A stretch of DNA of 64,000 bases, from NCBI RefSeq assembly GCF_014195095.1, contig NZ_JACIBC010000002.1, positions 124,001 through 188,000 of the forward strand. Reading direction: 5' to 3'. Below the pieces are notes generated by a model that was given only the letters and a program-made list of their open reading frames with translations, was not told where the DNA came from and searched no databases. This document shows positions 34,324 through 44,868 of this stretch, piece after piece (the first letter of the stretch is position 1; each line of letters starts with the position of its first letter). The position numbers were made by a program, and so were the translations under genes. This stretch comes from Rhizobium sp. BK602. GTDB lineage: Bacteria; Pseudomonadota; Alphaproteobacteria; Rhizobiales; Rhizobiaceae.

Positions 34324-34390
34324 TGATCGGTTCGAATAGGGCAGGCGGCTCGACCGCTTGCCTCCTCTCATGAAGAGACGGAACCGGTCG

Positions 34391-36478
34391 ATGGCACAAC
34401 CACCCGCATTAGCGCTTCCCAAGGTCAATCCCAGCATCCGTGATATCGGGTTCGCCCTCGGCATCATGGTCATTCTGTGCGTGCTGTTCCTGCCGATCCC
34501 GCCATTCCTCATCGATTTGGGCCTGGCCTTTTCGATCGCGCTCTCGGTGCTGATCCTGATGGTGGCGCTGTGGATCAAGAAGCCGCTCGAATTCTCGTCC
34601 TTCCCGACGATCCTGCTGATCGCCACCATGACGCGTCTGGCGCTGAACATCGCGACGACGCGCGTCATCCTTTCGCATGGCTATGAAGGGCACGATGCCG
34701 CCGGCGGCGTCATTGCCGGCTTCTCCAGCCTGGTCATGTCCGGCGATTTCGTCATCGGTCTGATCGTCTTCCTGATCCTGATCACCATCAACTTCATCGT
34801 CATCACCAAGGGCGCGACGCGTATCGCCGAAGTCGGCGCGCGTTTCACCCTGGATGCCATCCCCGGCAAGCAGATGGCGATCGACGCCGATCTGTCGGCC
34901 GGCCTGATCAACGAGCAGGAGGCGCAGCGGCGGCGCAGGGAGCTGGAAGAGGAAAGCTCCTTCTTCGGCGCCATGGACGGTGCCTCGAAATTCGTGCGCG
35001 GCGACGCTGTCGCCGGTCTTCTGATCACCTGCATCAACATCTTCGGCGGCATCATCATCGGCTATTTCCGTCACGGCATGCCGATCGGCCAGGCGGCGGA
35101 TGTCTTCGTCAAGCTTTCGGTCGGCGACGGTCTGGTGTCGCAGATGCCGGCGCTCATCGTCTCGCTCGCCGCCGGCCTGCTGGTGTCGCGCGGCGGCACC
35201 GCCGGCTCCACCGATCAGGCCGTCGTCAACCAGCTGAGCGGCTATCCGCGCGCGCTTGCCGTTTCGGCCGTCCTCATGGGCATCCTGGCCATCATGCCGG
35301 GCATGCCCTTCGTCCCCTTCATCTTCCTCGGCGGCCTGATGGCGGCCGGCGCCTGGTTCATCCCGCGCCAGGTCGAAGCCGAAAACAAGCTTCGCCGCGA
35401 TGCCGAGGAAAAGAAGGTGATGCAGACGAAGGAAATGGAGAAGGATTCGGTCAAGTCGGTCCTGAAGACGGCCGAGATCGAGCTGGCGCTCGGCAAGATC
35501 GTCTCGACCCGCCTGCTTGGTGCGCATCAGGAACTGGCCTTCCGCGTCGGCAAGATGCGCAAGAAATTCGCGACGCAATACGGCTTCGTCGTCCCCGAGA
35601 TCAAGGTGACGGACGATATCGCCATTGCCGACAAGTCCTATCAGATCCGCATCCACGGCACGACGATCGCCTCCAACATCCTCCGCGTCGGCGAAGTGCT
35701 GGTCGTCACCGGTTCCGGCCGCAAGCCGACCGTTCCCGGCGACGAGATCCGCGAGCCCGCTTTCGGCATGCCGGCCGTCTCCGTTCTCGAAGCCTTCACC
35801 GACGATCTGAAGCGCGAGGGCTTCCAGCCGATCGACAACGTCTCCGTGGTGCTCACCCATATGAGCGAGGTCATCCGCAACAACCTGCCGGCGCTTCTCT
35901 CCTATAAGGACGTGAAGATTCTCATCGATCGCCTCGATCCGGAATACAAGAAGCTCGCCGACGAGATCTGCTCGTCGCACATGTCCTATTCCGGCCTGCA
36001 GGCGGTGCTCAAGCTGCTGCTGGCCGAACGCGTTTCGATCCGCAACCTGCATCTCATCCTCGAAGCCGTGGCCGAGCTCGCGCCGCATGTGCGCAAGACC
36101 GAACAGATCGTCGAGCATGTGCGCGTGCGCATGGCCCAGCAGCTTTGCGGCGATCTCGCCGACAATGGCGTGCTGCGCGTCCTGCGCCTCGGTAGCAAGT
36201 GGGACCTGATCTTCCATCAGGCGCTGAAGCGCGACCAGAAGGGCGAAATCGTCGAATTCGACATCGATCCGCGCAGCCTGGAAGAGTTCAGCGAGCAGGC
36301 GGGCAAAGTTATCCGTGAATACATGGATCGCGGCATGCCTTTCGTCCTTGTCACCTCGCCGGAAACGCGCTCCTATGTGCGCATGATCATCGAACGCCTG
36401 TTCGCGACCCTTCCGGTCCTGTCGCATGTGGAATTGGCCAAGGGGATCGAGATCAAGATTCTAGGCTCCATTTCATGA
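34391..36478 (+). CDS. flhA: FlhA, export gate and docking protein
   Basis: 695 residues, the typical FlhA length. The N-terminal 330 residues contain about eight membrane helices with the conserved FHIPEP-type region ([40 protein letters not shown]). The C-terminal half is a cytoplasmic domain that binds chaperone-substrate pairs ([20 protein letters not shown] region). The ATG at 34391 ([14 protein letters not shown]) is preferred to upstream ATG/TTG codons at 34370 and 34358 that lack a ribosome site. The stop overlaps fliR. Confidence 0.96.
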   Translation: MAQPPALALPKVNPSIRDIGFALGIMVILCVLFLPIPPFLIDLGLAFSIALSVLILMVALWIKKPLEFSSFPTILLIATMTRLALNIATTRVILSHGYEGHDAAGGVIAGFSSLVMSGDFVIGLIVFLILITINFIVITKGATRIAEVGARFTLDAIPGKQMAIDADLSAGLINEQEAQRRRRELEEESSFFGAMDGASKFVRGDAVAGLLITCINIFGGIIIGYFRHGMPIGQAADVFVKLSVGDGLVSQMPALIVSLAAGLLVSRGGTAGSTDQAVVNQLSGYPRALAVSAVLMGILAIMPGMPFVPFIFLGGLMAAGAWFIPRQVEAENKLRRDAEEKKVMQTKEMEKDSVKSVLKTAEIELALGKIVSTRLLGAHQELAFRVGKMRKKFATQYGFVVPEIKVTDDIAIADKSYQIRIHGTTIASNILRVGEVLVVTGSGRKPTVPGDEIREPAFGMPAVSVLEAFTDDLKREGFQPIDNVSVVLTHMSEVIRNNLPALLSYKDVKILIDRLDPEYKKLADEICSSHMSYSGLQAVLKLLLAERVSIRNLHLILEAVAELAPHVRKTEQIVEHVRVRMAQQLCGDLADNGVLRVLRLGSKWDLIFHQALKRDQKGEIVEFDIDPRSLEEFSEQAGKVIREYMDRGMPFVLVTSPETRSYVRMIIERLFATLPVLSHVELAKGIEIKILGSIS

Positions 36479-37227
36479 TAACCGACCCCCAGGGCACCAT
36501 TCTGGCGTTGTTTCTCGCCTTCTGCCGCATCGGCGGCTGCGTCATGGTGCTTCCGGGGTTCTCGTCGGGCCGCATGGCGCCGCAGATCCGGCTGCTGCTG
36601 TCGGCGGCGCTGTCGATGGCGATCCTGCCGCTGCTCTGGAACACGATCTATCCGGAAGTGTCGAAGAGCAACGTCACCTATATCGGCCTGATCTTCACCG
36701 AGACGGTCATCGGCCTGATGTATGGCATGATGGCGCGGCTCTATACGCTCGGGCTGCAATTCGCCGGTTCGGTGATCTCGATGCTGATCGGCTTCAACGC
36801 GCCGGGCGGCATGGACGTGATCGAGGAATCGAATGAGACGTCGCTGACCAGCATGATCAGCTTTTGCGGTTTGATGATGCTGTTCGTTCTCGACTTCCAC
36901 CACTATGTCCTGCAGGCGCTGGTCGAGTCCTATTCCGTCATTCCCTTCGGCGGCCATGTCGACGTGCGCGCCTCGCTGATCTCGGTAGCGGACACGTTGG
37001 CGACCACGACCTTCATCATGCTGCGGCTCGTCAGCCCCTTCCTGCTCTACGGCCTGATGTTCCAGATCTCGATCGGTTTCATCAACAAGCTGGCGCCGCA
37101 GATCCCGATCTACTTCATCTCGACGCCCTATCTGCTGATGGGCGGGTTGTTCATGCTCTATCTCAGCATCGCGGCGATGATCAGCCAGTTTTCCGGTGCC
37201 TTCCTCACCGTCTTCAACGGGCATTAG
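36475..37227 (+). CDS. fliR: FliR, flagellar export gate protein
   Basis: 250 residues with about six membrane helices. [40 protein letters not shown] and [20 protein letters not shown] are FliR hallmarks. It completes the export gate with FliP and FliQ. It overlaps flhA by four bases. flhB is not in the window. Confidence 0.96.
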   Translation: MITDPQGTILALFLAFCRIGGCVMVLPGFSSGRMAPQIRLLLSAALSMAILPLLWNTIYPEVSKSNVTYIGLIFTETVIGLMYGMMARLYTLGLQFAGSVISMLIGFNAPGGMDVIEESNETSLTSMISFCGLMMLFVLDFHHYVLQALVESYSVIPFGGHVDVRASLISVADTLATTTFIMLRLVSPFLLYGLMFQISIGFINKLAPQIPIYFISTPYLLMGGLFMLYLSIAAMISQFSGAFLTVFNGH

Positions 37228-37241
37228 GGGGCGCGGACGCC

Positions 37242-37661
37242 ATGGCGGAAAAGAGCCGGTCCGAAAAGCTGAAGCGCCTTGTCGCCGTGCAGCGCCATCT
37301 CGAGCGTATCGCGGAGAACGAGCTCGCCGACACCACCCGGCAGCGCACCGAGGTCAGCGACGCCATGGATAAGGTGATCGAGGCGATCAGCTCGGCTGAT
37401 CCGGTGCATGCGGTGTTCTCGATGCAATATGCCCAGCGTTACGGTCGCCTGACGCTCAAGGACCAACAGCTTGCCGGTATCCAGGAGCTGATCGAGATGA
37501 AGGTGCTGCAGGAGCGCACCAAGGCCGAGCGGCTCGAAGAGCACAGGCTGGATGCACGCGAGCTGGAAATGCGCGAGGCGGATGACAATGCCGTCTACGA
37601 CATCATCGATCAGCGCTTCGCGGACACCACGCCAGCCTCCAGCAAGGTTCAAAAACCATAA
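37242..37661 (+). CDS. FliJ-like coiled-coil protein
   Basis: 139 residues from the ATG at 37242. Nearly the whole protein is charged helix (KSRSEKLKRLVAVQRHLERI; IQELIEMKVLQERTKAERLE), predicting an antiparallel coiled coil like FliJ (147 residues in E. coli), the central stalk of the FliI ring that also escorts chaperones. There is no FliJ elsewhere in the window, and this gene directly follows the export-gate genes. The FliJ assignment is structural inference; FliJ homologues share little sequence. Confidence 0.6.
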   Translation: MAEKSRSEKLKRLVAVQRHLERIAENELADTTRQRTEVSDAMDKVIEAISSADPVHAVFSMQYAQRYGRLTLKDQQLAGIQELIEMKVLQERTKAERLEEHRLDARELEMREADDNAVYDIIDQRFADTTPASSKVQKP

Positions 37662-37793
37662 TCATCGTCATCTTGGAGCGGAATGGCGTCCGATTGGTTC
37701 GCCATCCTCTCCCGACCATGCGATTCGGCATGATCCCGCATGATGGCTGCATCTTGCGTTCGGGGATCATGTGTCAGTGAAAGGAAACATGAC

Positions 37794-38390
37794 GTGGCTA
37801 TTTCGCCTCCGAGTGATCTGGTGCTGGATGTCGTCCAGGCCGCCAGCCCGACCGATGTCCAGGCGGCCCAGGAAAAGCTCGCCGCCAACAGGGCCGCTTT
37901 CGCCGCCACCAGCCTGGCGGAAAACGGCAATGGCTTCGGCGCGAGCGTGGATGCGCTCAACAGCGCCGCGACCCAGGCCGGCCTCAGCAACGCCAATACC
38001 CATGTGGCGCCGACGAAAGTGCCGCAGGTCTATCGCAAGTTCGAAGCCATGGTGCTGCAGAACTTCGTGAAGAACATGCTGCCGACCAGCGACACGCTCT
38101 ACGGCAAAGGCTCCGCCGGCGAAATCTGGAAGGGCATGATGGCCGAACAGCTCGGCAATACGCTTGCCAAGGATGGCGGCGTCGGCATTGCCGAGAAGAT
38201 GTATCAGGAGCAGGTTTCCAAGATGCGCAATACCGGTGCCATCAACTCGGCCACCGATGAGAACGACAAGAAGATGGCGCTGAGCGCCATCACCGATTTC
38301 CAGCGCAAGACGCTCGCTGCGACGGAAACCGATAGCGACGACAACAACACTGTTGCCGCTCAAGACGCACTGACATCGAAGAAAGCATGA
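37794..38390 (+). CDS. flgJ: FlgJ-like rod-binding protein without muramidase domain
   Basis: 198 residues from a GTG at 37794, with AAGGA eight bases upstream. Residues 75-130 (VPQVYRKFEAMVLQNFVKNM, then EIWKGMMAEQLGNTLAKDGG and VGIAEKMYQEQ) match the rod-binding domain of the FlgJ N-terminus. The peptidoglycan hydrolase half of enterobacterial FlgJ is absent; the separate lytic transglycosylase at 27 kb could supply that activity. FlgJ caps the growing rod. Confidence 0.8.
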   Translation: MAISPPSDLVLDVVQAASPTDVQAAQEKLAANRAAFAATSLAENGNGFGASVDALNSAATQAGLSNANTHVAPTKVPQVYRKFEAMVLQNFVKNMLPTSDTLYGKGSAGEIWKGMMAEQLGNTLAKDGGVGIAEKMYQEQVSKMRNTGAINSATDENDKKMALSAITDFQRKTLAATETDSDDNNTVAAQDALTSKKA

Positions 38391-38403
38391 GTTGGGGGAA
38401 AGA

Positions 38404-38772
38404 ATGGAAGTGATTTCGAACGACTACCGGATCAAATCGGTCCTCGGCCGCCTGGAAATGATCATCGACAATGAGAACAACCGGATCGGCACCGACCCGG
38501 AATTCGATCTCAAGGTATCGAATGCGCACAAGAGCCGCTGCCTCTATGAGCTGTCGATGCTGTTTCGCGATACCAATCCGGCGGATCTCGCCACCGGTCA
38601 TATCGAGCAGCTTCATGGGCTGAAGAAGAAGCTGATCCTGAACGCGCGCCGCGTCGAGGCCCATCTCGAGGCCGTTCGCGCCGTTGCCGATATCCTCAAG
38701 AATGCGGTGCAGAACGCCGATGCGGACGGCACCTATTCGCAGGAGCAGTTTCGCGTCCGTGAGGCCGGATGA
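38404..38772 (+). CDS. FlgN-like chaperone candidate
   Basis: 122 residues from the ATG at 38404 (GGGGGAA just upstream). It is all-helical and charged (YRIKSVLGRLEMIIDNENNR; KSRCLYELSMLFRDTNPADL; RVEAHLEAVRAVADILKNAV), with the size and pattern of FlgN, the FlgK/FlgL chaperone. Position after flgJ matches flgJ-flgN neighbours in related genomes as I recall. The stop overlaps the next start by four bases. Confidence 0.55.
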   Translation: MEVISNDYRIKSVLGRLEMIIDNENNRIGTDPEFDLKVSNAHKSRCLYELSMLFRDTNPADLATGHIEQLHGLKKKLILNARRVEAHLEAVRAVADILKNAVQNADADGTYSQEQFRVREAG

Positions 38773-39299
38773 TCAAGCTCGTCCTCACCGGTCTTTGGGT
38801 TTGCGCCGTGACGCTGGCTTCGGTCTATTTCTCCGTGCAGACGGCGACGGCGCCCGCGATCAGTCCTGACGACGCCAAGAAGGCGCAGCAGGAATTCGTC
38901 AAGGGCGAAGCGATCAACGTGCCCGTCATCGCCAGCGGCCAGGTGACCGGCTATTTCATCACCCGTATCTCCTTCATGATGGAGAAGGGCAAGGCGAGCA
39001 CGCTGCAGGCGCCGCTTGCGGCACTGACCACGGACGAACTCTATTCGCTGCTGGTGGGCAACAAGATGATCGACATCGCGCATGTGACGAGTTTCGACGT
39101 TGCCGCCTTTCGCAACGATATCAAGAAGAACATGAACGAAAGGCTCGGCGGCGATTATGTCGCCGATGTTCTCATCGAGCAGCTCGATTATATTTCGAAG
39201 GAACAGATCGGCAATGGCGATGCTTCCGGCAAGCGAACCGTCAAGCCGGTGAAGATCGTCGAGGGCAGCGCCGCACCGGACGCGGCCCCGGCGCATTAA
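38769..39299 (+). CDS. Membrane-anchored FliL-like protein, flagellar cluster
   Basis: 176 residues. One N-terminal membrane helix (IKLVLTGLWVCAVTLASVYF) precedes a periplasmic domain. The pattern VPVIASGQVTGYFITRISFM, then AAFRNDIKKNMNERLGGDYV and ADVLIEQLDYISKEQ, resembles the FliL periplasmic domain, where a helix leads into a final strand. It may be a FliL paralogue. It closes the rightward flagellar block and is convergent with the DUF882 gene 12 bases away. Confidence 0.55.
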   Translation: MIKLVLTGLWVCAVTLASVYFSVQTATAPAISPDDAKKAQQEFVKGEAINVPVIASGQVTGYFITRISFMMEKGKASTLQAPLAALTTDELYSLLVGNKMIDIAHVTSFDVAAFRNDIKKNMNERLGGDYVADVLIEQLDYISKEQIGNGDASGKRTVKPVKIVEGSAAPDAAPAH

Positions 39300-39311
39300 T
39301 TCCGGCGAATG

Positions 39312-40616
39312 TCAGCCTTCGAAGCCGAACCTTTCAAGATCGAAGTCGTCGTCGACGACCTCCAAGACAGGGTTCTCTGTGTCCACTGAACTCCGCTCCA
39401 CCAGGAGCGGGGCGCTCACCGGGCTCGGGAGCGTCATGTCGATCGTGACCCCCACCGGCTGCAAGGCCCATGCGACGAGCGCGCCGGCGGACATGGCTCC
39501 GACGCCGGCCGACATCTCCCGCGAGATCGCCGATGGCGGCGTTGCCATGGGCTGCAATCTGCCGACAGAGCCTCCGGTTGAATCCTTGGAATGATCCGAA
39601 ACAACGAGGCTGCCTGCGGGATTGCGGCCTATGACCAGGCTCGCAAAGACCACGGGATCGGCTTTGTCAGGCGCCGGCACGAGGGCTGCGACGCTGCTCG
39701 GCCGAAGCGCCGGCAGAGGAATGGCATAGGCGGCAAGATCAGCGAAGGGACGGCTCTTGTCCTCCTCAACCCGCTTGCCGAGTTGAAGCTCCAGTCCATC
39801 CGTGGCTCGATTTCGCGGCGTCGGCGGTAGAAGGGCGGTAACGAGGCTGCTGCCTGTCGGAGAGCTGGACGATGCCGTCGAGGCCGTGACGATATCGTCG
39901 TCATCCATGATGGCGGCAATCTTGCTGTCCGTGGAGTGCGACCGTTTCCTGGATTGCGCGACGGCCAGCTCGTAGCCGGGAAGCGGCGAACCATTCGCGG
40001 GAAGATGGAGGGTCCGTCCATTGGGAAAGAGCCGGGCGAGTTCCTGGCGCGACATTCTCGGCCAGGCGCGGACATTGCCGACGTCCAGATGGACGAAGGG
40101 CGAGCCGGAGGTCGGATAGAAGCCGACACCGCCGACCTGCAGCTGCATGGCTATGCCGCGCAGGGTCGCAAGCTTCACGCCCGGTATATAGAAGTCCATC
40201 GCCTTGCCGAGCGTGTGCTGGCTGTGCTTGGCAACGCCGGAACTGCGCGAGCGGTTTCGCAGCATGTTGTTGGTGGACGGCGAGCGGTAGGCCGAGACCA
40301 CGTGAATGGCTTCTCCGGCGCCGCTGCGGCGATAGACCTCCCAGACCAGATCGAGCAGCTCCGGATCGATCTTGGCCGGTTCGTTCTTTCGCCAGTCGCG
40401 CAGGAAGCGATTGATCTGCGCCAGGCCCCTCGGGTCGAACTTGCCGTTGCGCTTGAAGACGATGGTCGCCTTTTCTCCGGTGTGGGTGAAGAAGAGCTTC
40501 AAAGCCCGGTCGTCAGCCGCAGCCTGCGCGGTTCCCGCAAAGGCGGCGAATGCCAGCATCGCGATCAGCACCACACGATGGGCGATGAACGCTAGAACCA
40601 TGGAAAGACTTGCCAT
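39312..40616 (-). CDS. DUF882 / YcbK-type M15-like peptidase, exported
   Basis: 434 residues from the ATG at 40616 (alternatives: GTG 40643, ATG 40601; none has a good ribosome site). A signal peptide (VVLIAMLAFAAFAGTAQA) is followed by the DUF882 domain: VVSAYRSPSTNNMLRNRSRS, VAKHSQHTLGKAMDFYIPGV and SPFVHLDVGNVRAWPR, which hold the His/Asp/His residues of zinc-dependent M15 D,D-carboxypeptidases. A disordered Pro/Ser-rich tail of about 230 residues follows. It probably acts on peptidoglycan. It lies against the end of the flagellar block, but a link to flagella is not shown. Confidence 0.82.
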   Translation of the reverse strand: MASLSMVLAFIAHRVVLIAMLAFAAFAGTAQAAADDRALKLFFTHTGEKATIVFKRNGKFDPRGLAQINRFLRDWRKNEPAKIDPELLDLVWEVYRRSGAGEAIHVVSAYRSPSTNNMLRNRSRSSGVAKHSQHTLGKAMDFYIPGVKLATLRGIAMQLQVGGVGFYPTSGSPFVHLDVGNVRAWPRMSRQELARLFPNGRTLHLPANGSPLPGYELAVAQSRKRSHSTDSKIAAIMDDDDIVTASTASSSSPTGSSLVTALLPPTPRNRATDGLELQLGKRVEEDKSRPFADLAAYAIPLPALRPSSVAALVPAPDKADPVVFASLVIGRNPAGSLVVSDHSKDSTGGSVGRLQPMATPPSAISREMSAGVGAMSAGALVAWALQPVGVTIDMTLPSPVSAPLLVERSSVDTENPVLEVVDDDFDLERFGFEG

Positions 40617-41007
40617 TGGAATGGCCGTGATCGCTAGGTGCACGGATACGACTTTCGTCCTTGATGAAGAGATACGGAATACCAGGAACGTCTTGTCTGC
40701 GACGCCGCTTCACCGGCAATTATGGTCAACAGAGTCCTAACGAACTGTTTATGCGCGCTGTCACGGCCCCATTTCCCGGTTCCAGCCGTCCGCCAAGCGA
40801 GCGCCAACCCCGCGTCGACAGCGTTAACGAAAGCCTGCTCTTCTCCTGCAATTGCGATCGATTTTCCTAACGCAAGCTTGGGGGTGGTCTTGCTATAAGC
40901 CCTTGCAGCGACATTGTCGGCGTCCGTGAGCGGACGGCGGCGGAAGGGTCGCGTCGCAAGTCTTGCCGGTGCCTGGCGCATGAAACGTCCAAGGCAGGAG
41001 GGTCTGG
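40617..41007. promoter_or_regulatory. Divergent intergenic region, DUF882 gene and wecG-like gene
   Basis: 391 bases with no gene I can support. A CTTGCTATAAGC sequence near 40890-40905 could contain a -10 box for the glycosyltransferase gene. A GTTAAC at 40832 and a CGCAAG at about 40872 lack partner elements. No repeat or hairpin of note was seen. Confidence 0.4.
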
Positions 41008-41844
41008 GTGAATCGGGTCGCAAATTTTGCCGTGGTTGCGTCGCGTCGAATGATTTTCGACTTGCCGGTCTGCGATCTCGATTGGGAGCATGCGCTGGGC
41101 TTCATCAACGAGCTGACCTGTCTTCCGGCGGGCCAGACGGTCATTTCCTTCGTCAATGCCCACAACATGCTGATGATGCTGCGCGATGCCGACTTTCGCG
41201 GCGTTCTGGCGCAAAACCTCGTTCTGCCCGATGGCGTCGGCCTGGATATCGCCTCGCGCGCTGCGCATGGGGCGCCCTTTCCGGCCAATCTGAACGGCAC
41301 CGATTTCGTGCCGGCGCTCCTGACCTTCATGGACCGGCCGAAGCGTATCGGCCTCGTCGGCGGCCATCGTCATGTCATCGAGAAGGCGGCGGCGAATTTC
41401 CGCGCGCATGCGCCCTGGCATGAATTCATCGTCATCTCCGACGGCTTTTTCGGCGAGGCGGGAAGCGAACTCGTGGCGGCGGAGATCGCGCGCCGCAAGA
41501 TCGATGTGCTGATCGTCGGCATGGGGACGCCGCTGCAGGAAAAATGGGTCGCCGATCATATCAAGCCGCATCACGCGCGGCTGGTGATGACGGTCGGCGC
41601 CCTGTTCGATTTCGTTTCCGGCACGGTTCCGCGCGCGCCGGCGCTCGTGCGCGCGACGCGTTTCGAATGGGCCTATCGCCTGCTTCAGGAACCGGGCCGG
41701 TTGTGGCGGCGCTATGTCATCGGCGTGCCGCTGTTTCTCTACCAGGTCGCCCGCCACCAGTTCGGTCGCAAACAGCGCATTCTGCGCGCCGCCGAGCCGA
41801 TGCGCCTGCCGCAATTTCCGCCGCCGGACTCGCTTGCCGGCTGA
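41008..41844 (+). CDS. WecG/TagA/CpsF family glycosyltransferase (GT26)
   Basis: 278 residues from a GTG at 41008 preceded by a strong CAGGAGGG. Family blocks: TVISFVNAHNMLMMLRDADF, VLPDGVGLDIASRA, GLVGGHRHVIEKAAANF, DVLIVGMGTPLQEKWVADHI and GALFDFVSGTVPRAP. These enzymes add an N-acetylmannosaminuronate-type or similar sugar to a lipid-linked intermediate during polysaccharide or teichoic-acid-type synthesis. The Wzz-like gene downstream suggests a cell-surface or exopolysaccharide pathway. Confidence 0.92.
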   Translation: MNRVANFAVVASRRMIFDLPVCDLDWEHALGFINELTCLPAGQTVISFVNAHNMLMMLRDADFRGVLAQNLVLPDGVGLDIASRAAHGAPFPANLNGTDFVPALLTFMDRPKRIGLVGGHRHVIEKAAANFRAHAPWHEFIVISDGFFGEAGSELVAAEIARRKIDVLIVGMGTPLQEKWVADHIKPHHARLVMTVGALFDFVSGTVPRAPALVRATRFEWAYRLLQEPGRLWRRYVIGVPLFLYQVARHQFGRKQRILRAAEPMRLPQFPPPDSLAG

Positions 41845-41944
41845 CCGCGCGCGGCCTCGGGCGTTAACCTTTTCTTTGCCGTGAAAATTTAGAGTGGGTT
41901 AACCATTCTGCATCGGTCGCTGACCGCGCGCGAGACGATCTGCC

Positions 41945-43858
41945 ATGTTCGAAAGCAAGGCCAGGACCAGATCCTATCCCGGCGAGACGGAAGCCCTCCG
42001 TCCCGACCGCATGGGACGTCATGCCTATCTCGACCGCGGCGAAGACGGTTATCTGATCGCCGCCAATCTGCAACCGGCGGATGGCCGCGGCGCGAGCGAG
42101 GCGCAATTGCTCGCCATCATCCGCAAGGCGCTGGACGGCGATCCCTATCCGGTCTCGGGAGAGCGAGGCGTTGATAACATCGAGATGGAAGCGCCGCCGC
42201 TATCCGCCCGCATTCGCGACATCCTCGAAAGCCGCCCCGCCGGCGGCGAAGCGCTTGCGGTGTTCGAAACGGCGCAGGTCGCCGATCGGCCGCCTGTTTC
42301 CGTCGAGGATGAGGACGTGCCGCCGCCGGCACTGCCGATCCCGACGGCTACGCCCGTTCCACGGCGTCGCTGGATTTTCGGACCGGGCTCCATAGCCCTG
42401 GTCATGGCCGCCGCGTTGGCCGGTGCCGTCGGTCCGGCAATGCTGGCATCGCCGCCGCGCTATCTCTCCGAGACCGTCCTGGCGGTCGAAGGGCAGGGCA
42501 CGGCGCGGCAGGCGCTCCTTGCCGTCACCGCCAAGCGCATCCTGGCGCCATCCCTGCTGTCCGATCTCGTTGCCCGGCTGAAACTCGATCGTGATCCGGA
42601 ATTCACCGACAGCCGCGCCGGCGCTTTCGGCATCGCCATGGAGCTCATCTCCGGCAGCGGCAATGCTTCCGACGCGCCCTCGCGTGCGCAGACGGCGCTC
42701 CGCAAGGACCTCGCCGTCACCGCCGATGCGGCGCGCGGCACGCTGCGGCTGACTGTCGTCACGAGCGATCCGGCGCGATCGGCCGATATCGCCAACCATC
42801 TGGCCGCGGCGACGATCTACGATGCCGCCGTCGGGCAACGCTCGGGTGGAGTGGCTGGGCGCGATATCTCCGCGGACAAGAGCCTGAAGGCCCTCGATCA
42901 GGCAAAGGCGGCATTGGCGAGCTTCAGGGCACAATATGGCGACGACAGGATCGCGGCGGCCCGCGATCTTCAGGAGCAGCGACAGCAATTGGACGTGGAC
43001 ATCAAGGTGTCTGAGGAAACGGTCCTGCGCGCAAAGGCTCGTCTCTCGACCGTACGATCCGCCACCACCGCCACGGTCACGAGCGGCGCGCTGCCGGCGA
43101 ATCTGTCCTCGGCCGGCCTGGAGGATCTGCGCAGCCGTTACAGCGCGGCAAAACTCGTCCTTTCGGGGCTTTCGAAGGAGCTCGGCCCGCGCCATCCCCG
43201 GCTGCTGGCGCAGCAGGCGACGGTCGATGGCCTTGCCGCCGAAATGCGCGATCAATTGCAGCGTCTGGCCGCAAGCAGCGACACGGCGCTCAAGGATGCG
43301 CTCGCGAACCAGGCGGCGCTGTCCGAGCGTATGACCGCACTCAGCCGAAAGAGCATCGATATCGACATGGCACGCTTGGCCCAGCTCGAGGGCGATGTCG
43401 CGGCCGCTCAAACTCGATATGAGGCCGATCTGCAGGGCACCGATACGGCGCCGGGCGAAACCGCGCCGCCGATCGCGATCGTGACGCCCGCGACCGCCGC
43501 GGCGATGCCGCTCGATGACGGCGTCGCGAGCCGTCAGGCGGCCGGATTCCTGCTCGGCCTTGGCGCGGCGCTCTGCCTGGTCGTCCTCAGGAAATGGTTG
43601 GGCGGCGGTCTGTTTTCGGAGGATCGCGCAGCTGCGCCCGCCATCATGCCGGAGCCGGTCTTCGATGGCGAGATCGTGCTGGTTGCCGCATGCTCGCAGC
43701 CGCTTCCGGATGTATCGCAGGCCCATGCCGACGATAGCGCCGTCGCGGACGATCGGTCCGTCCACATGGACGAATTGACGCAGATCCAGCGCGAATTGGC
43801 GCTGTTGCGCACCAAGGTCGAGACCTATGCTGCACGCCGGCAAAACGCCCGCGGGTGA
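41945..43858 (+). CDS. Wzz/PCP-type polysaccharide chain-length determinant
   Basis: 637 residues. A polar N-terminal cytoplasmic region of about 140 residues leads to the first membrane helix ([20 protein letters not shown]). A large periplasmic part has paired helices ([60 protein letters not shown]). The second helix is [17 protein letters not shown] near 530. The layout is that of polysaccharide co-polymerases. No C-terminal tyrosine-kinase ATPase is present. The long N-terminal extension is unusual. A TTAACCAT lies 39 bases before the start. The folD frame begins about 100 bases after the stop. Confidence 0.85.
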   Translation: MFESKARTRSYPGETEALRPDRMGRHAYLDRGEDGYLIAANLQPADGRGASEAQLLAIIRKALDGDPYPVSGERGVDNIEMEAPPLSARIRDILESRPAGGEALAVFETAQVADRPPVSVEDEDVPPPALPIPTATPVPRRRWIFGPGSIALVMAAALAGAVGPAMLASPPRYLSETVLAVEGQGTARQALLAVTAKRILAPSLLSDLVARLKLDRDPEFTDSRAGAFGIAMELISGSGNASDAPSRAQTALRKDLAVTADAARGTLRLTVVTSDPARSADIANHLAAATIYDAAVGQRSGGVAGRDISADKSLKALDQAKAALASFRAQYGDDRIAAARDLQEQRQQLDVDIKVSEETVLRAKARLSTVRSATTATVTSGALPANLSSAGLEDLRSRYSAAKLVLSGLSKELGPRHPRLLAQQATVDGLAAEMRDQLQRLAASSDTALKDALANQAALSERMTALSRKSIDIDMARLAQLEGDVAAAQTRYEADLQGTDTAPGETAPPIAIVTPATAAAMPLDDGVASRQAAGFLLGLGAALCLVVLRKWLGGGLFSEDRAAAPAIMPEPVFDGEIVLVAACSQPLPDVSQAHADDSAVADDRSVHMDELTQIQRELALLRTKVETYAARRQNARG

Positions 43859-43962
43859 TTCTCCTTGCAATTACCGCTTTCAGATACCATAGGGCGTTCA
43901 TAGGCAAATCTGTCGGACTGACGACCGGTAGATTGCCGTCGGGATTATATCGGGAGAGTGGC

Positions 43963-44862
43963 GTGACGACAGTAATCGACGGCAAGCAGGCAGCGGCATC
44001 GGTGATCGATGCGGTGAAGGGTGCGGCATCGCGGCTCGAGGCCGAGGCCGGCGTGAAGACGGGTCTGGCGGTGGTGATCGTCGGCGACGATCCGGCAAGC
44101 CATACCTATGTGGCCTCCAAGAGCCGGATGGCCAAGGAATGCGGCTTCACCTCGATCCAGCACACGCTGCCGGCCGAGACCTCGCAAGGCGAGCTTGCCG
44201 CCCTGGTGGCGTCGCTGAACGAAGATCCGTCGGTGCATGGCATCCTGGTGCAATTGCCGCTGCCCAAGCATCTCGATGCCGAGCCGATCATCCAGTCGAT
44301 CCGTCCGGACAAGGATGTCGACGGTCTGCATGTGGTCAATGCCGGCAAGCTCGCCACCGGCGATCTGTCGACCGGGCTGATCTCGTGCACGCCGGCCGGC
44401 GCCATGCTGCTGGTGCGCCGCGTGCATGGCGAGGACCTGTCGGGGCTGAATGCGGTGGTGATCGGTCGTTCTAACCTGTTCGGCAAGCCGATGGCGCAAT
44501 TGCTTCTGAATGCCAATGCGACGGTGACGACGGCGCATTCGCGCACGAAGGATCTGCCGGGCGTTGCCCGCACCGCCGATATTCTGGTGGCGGCGGTGGG
44601 ACGGCCGGAGATGGTGAAGGCGGACTGGGTGAAGCCCGGCGCTACCGTCATCGATGTCGGCATCAACCGGATCGCGGCACCCGAGCGCGGCGAGGGCAAG
44701 AGCCGACTGGTGGGCGATGTCGCCTATCGGGACGTCTCCGAGGTCGCCGCCGCCATCACGCCGGTTCCGGGTGGTGTCGGGCCGATGACGATCGCCATGC
44801 TGATGGCCAATACGGTGATCGCCGCCCATCGTGCCGCCGGCAGACAGCCGCCGAAGTTCTGA
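43963..44862 (+). CDS. folD: FolD, methylenetetrahydrofolate dehydrogenase/cyclohydrolase
   Basis: 299 residues, typical. The bifunctional enzyme makes 10-formyl-THF from 5,10-methylene-THF. Signature blocks: [14 protein letters not shown] (substrate lysine region), [40 protein letters not shown], and the C-terminal [19 protein letters not shown]. The GTG at 43963 with GGGAG six bases upstream gives the family N-terminus; longer in-frame extensions do not match. It is convergent with aglR, six bases apart. Confidence 0.97.
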   Translation: MTTVIDGKQAAASVIDAVKGAASRLEAEAGVKTGLAVVIVGDDPASHTYVASKSRMAKECGFTSIQHTLPAETSQGELAALVASLNEDPSVHGILVQLPLPKHLDAEPIIQSIRPDKDVDGLHVVNAGKLATGDLSTGLISCTPAGAMLLVRRVHGEDLSGLNAVVIGRSNLFGKPMAQLLLNANATVTTAHSRTKDLPGVARTADILVAAVGRPEMVKADWVKPGATVIDVGINRIAAPERGEGKSRLVGDVAYRDVSEVAAAITPVPGGVGPMTIAMLMANTVIAAHRAAGRQPPKF

Positions 44863-44868
44863 GACCGA

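Noticed and set aside
40867..40890. CGCAAG upstream of the WecG-like gene as another flagellar-motif copy
   Set aside because: Nine bases later it reads GGTC, not YTAS, and the gene is not flagellar.
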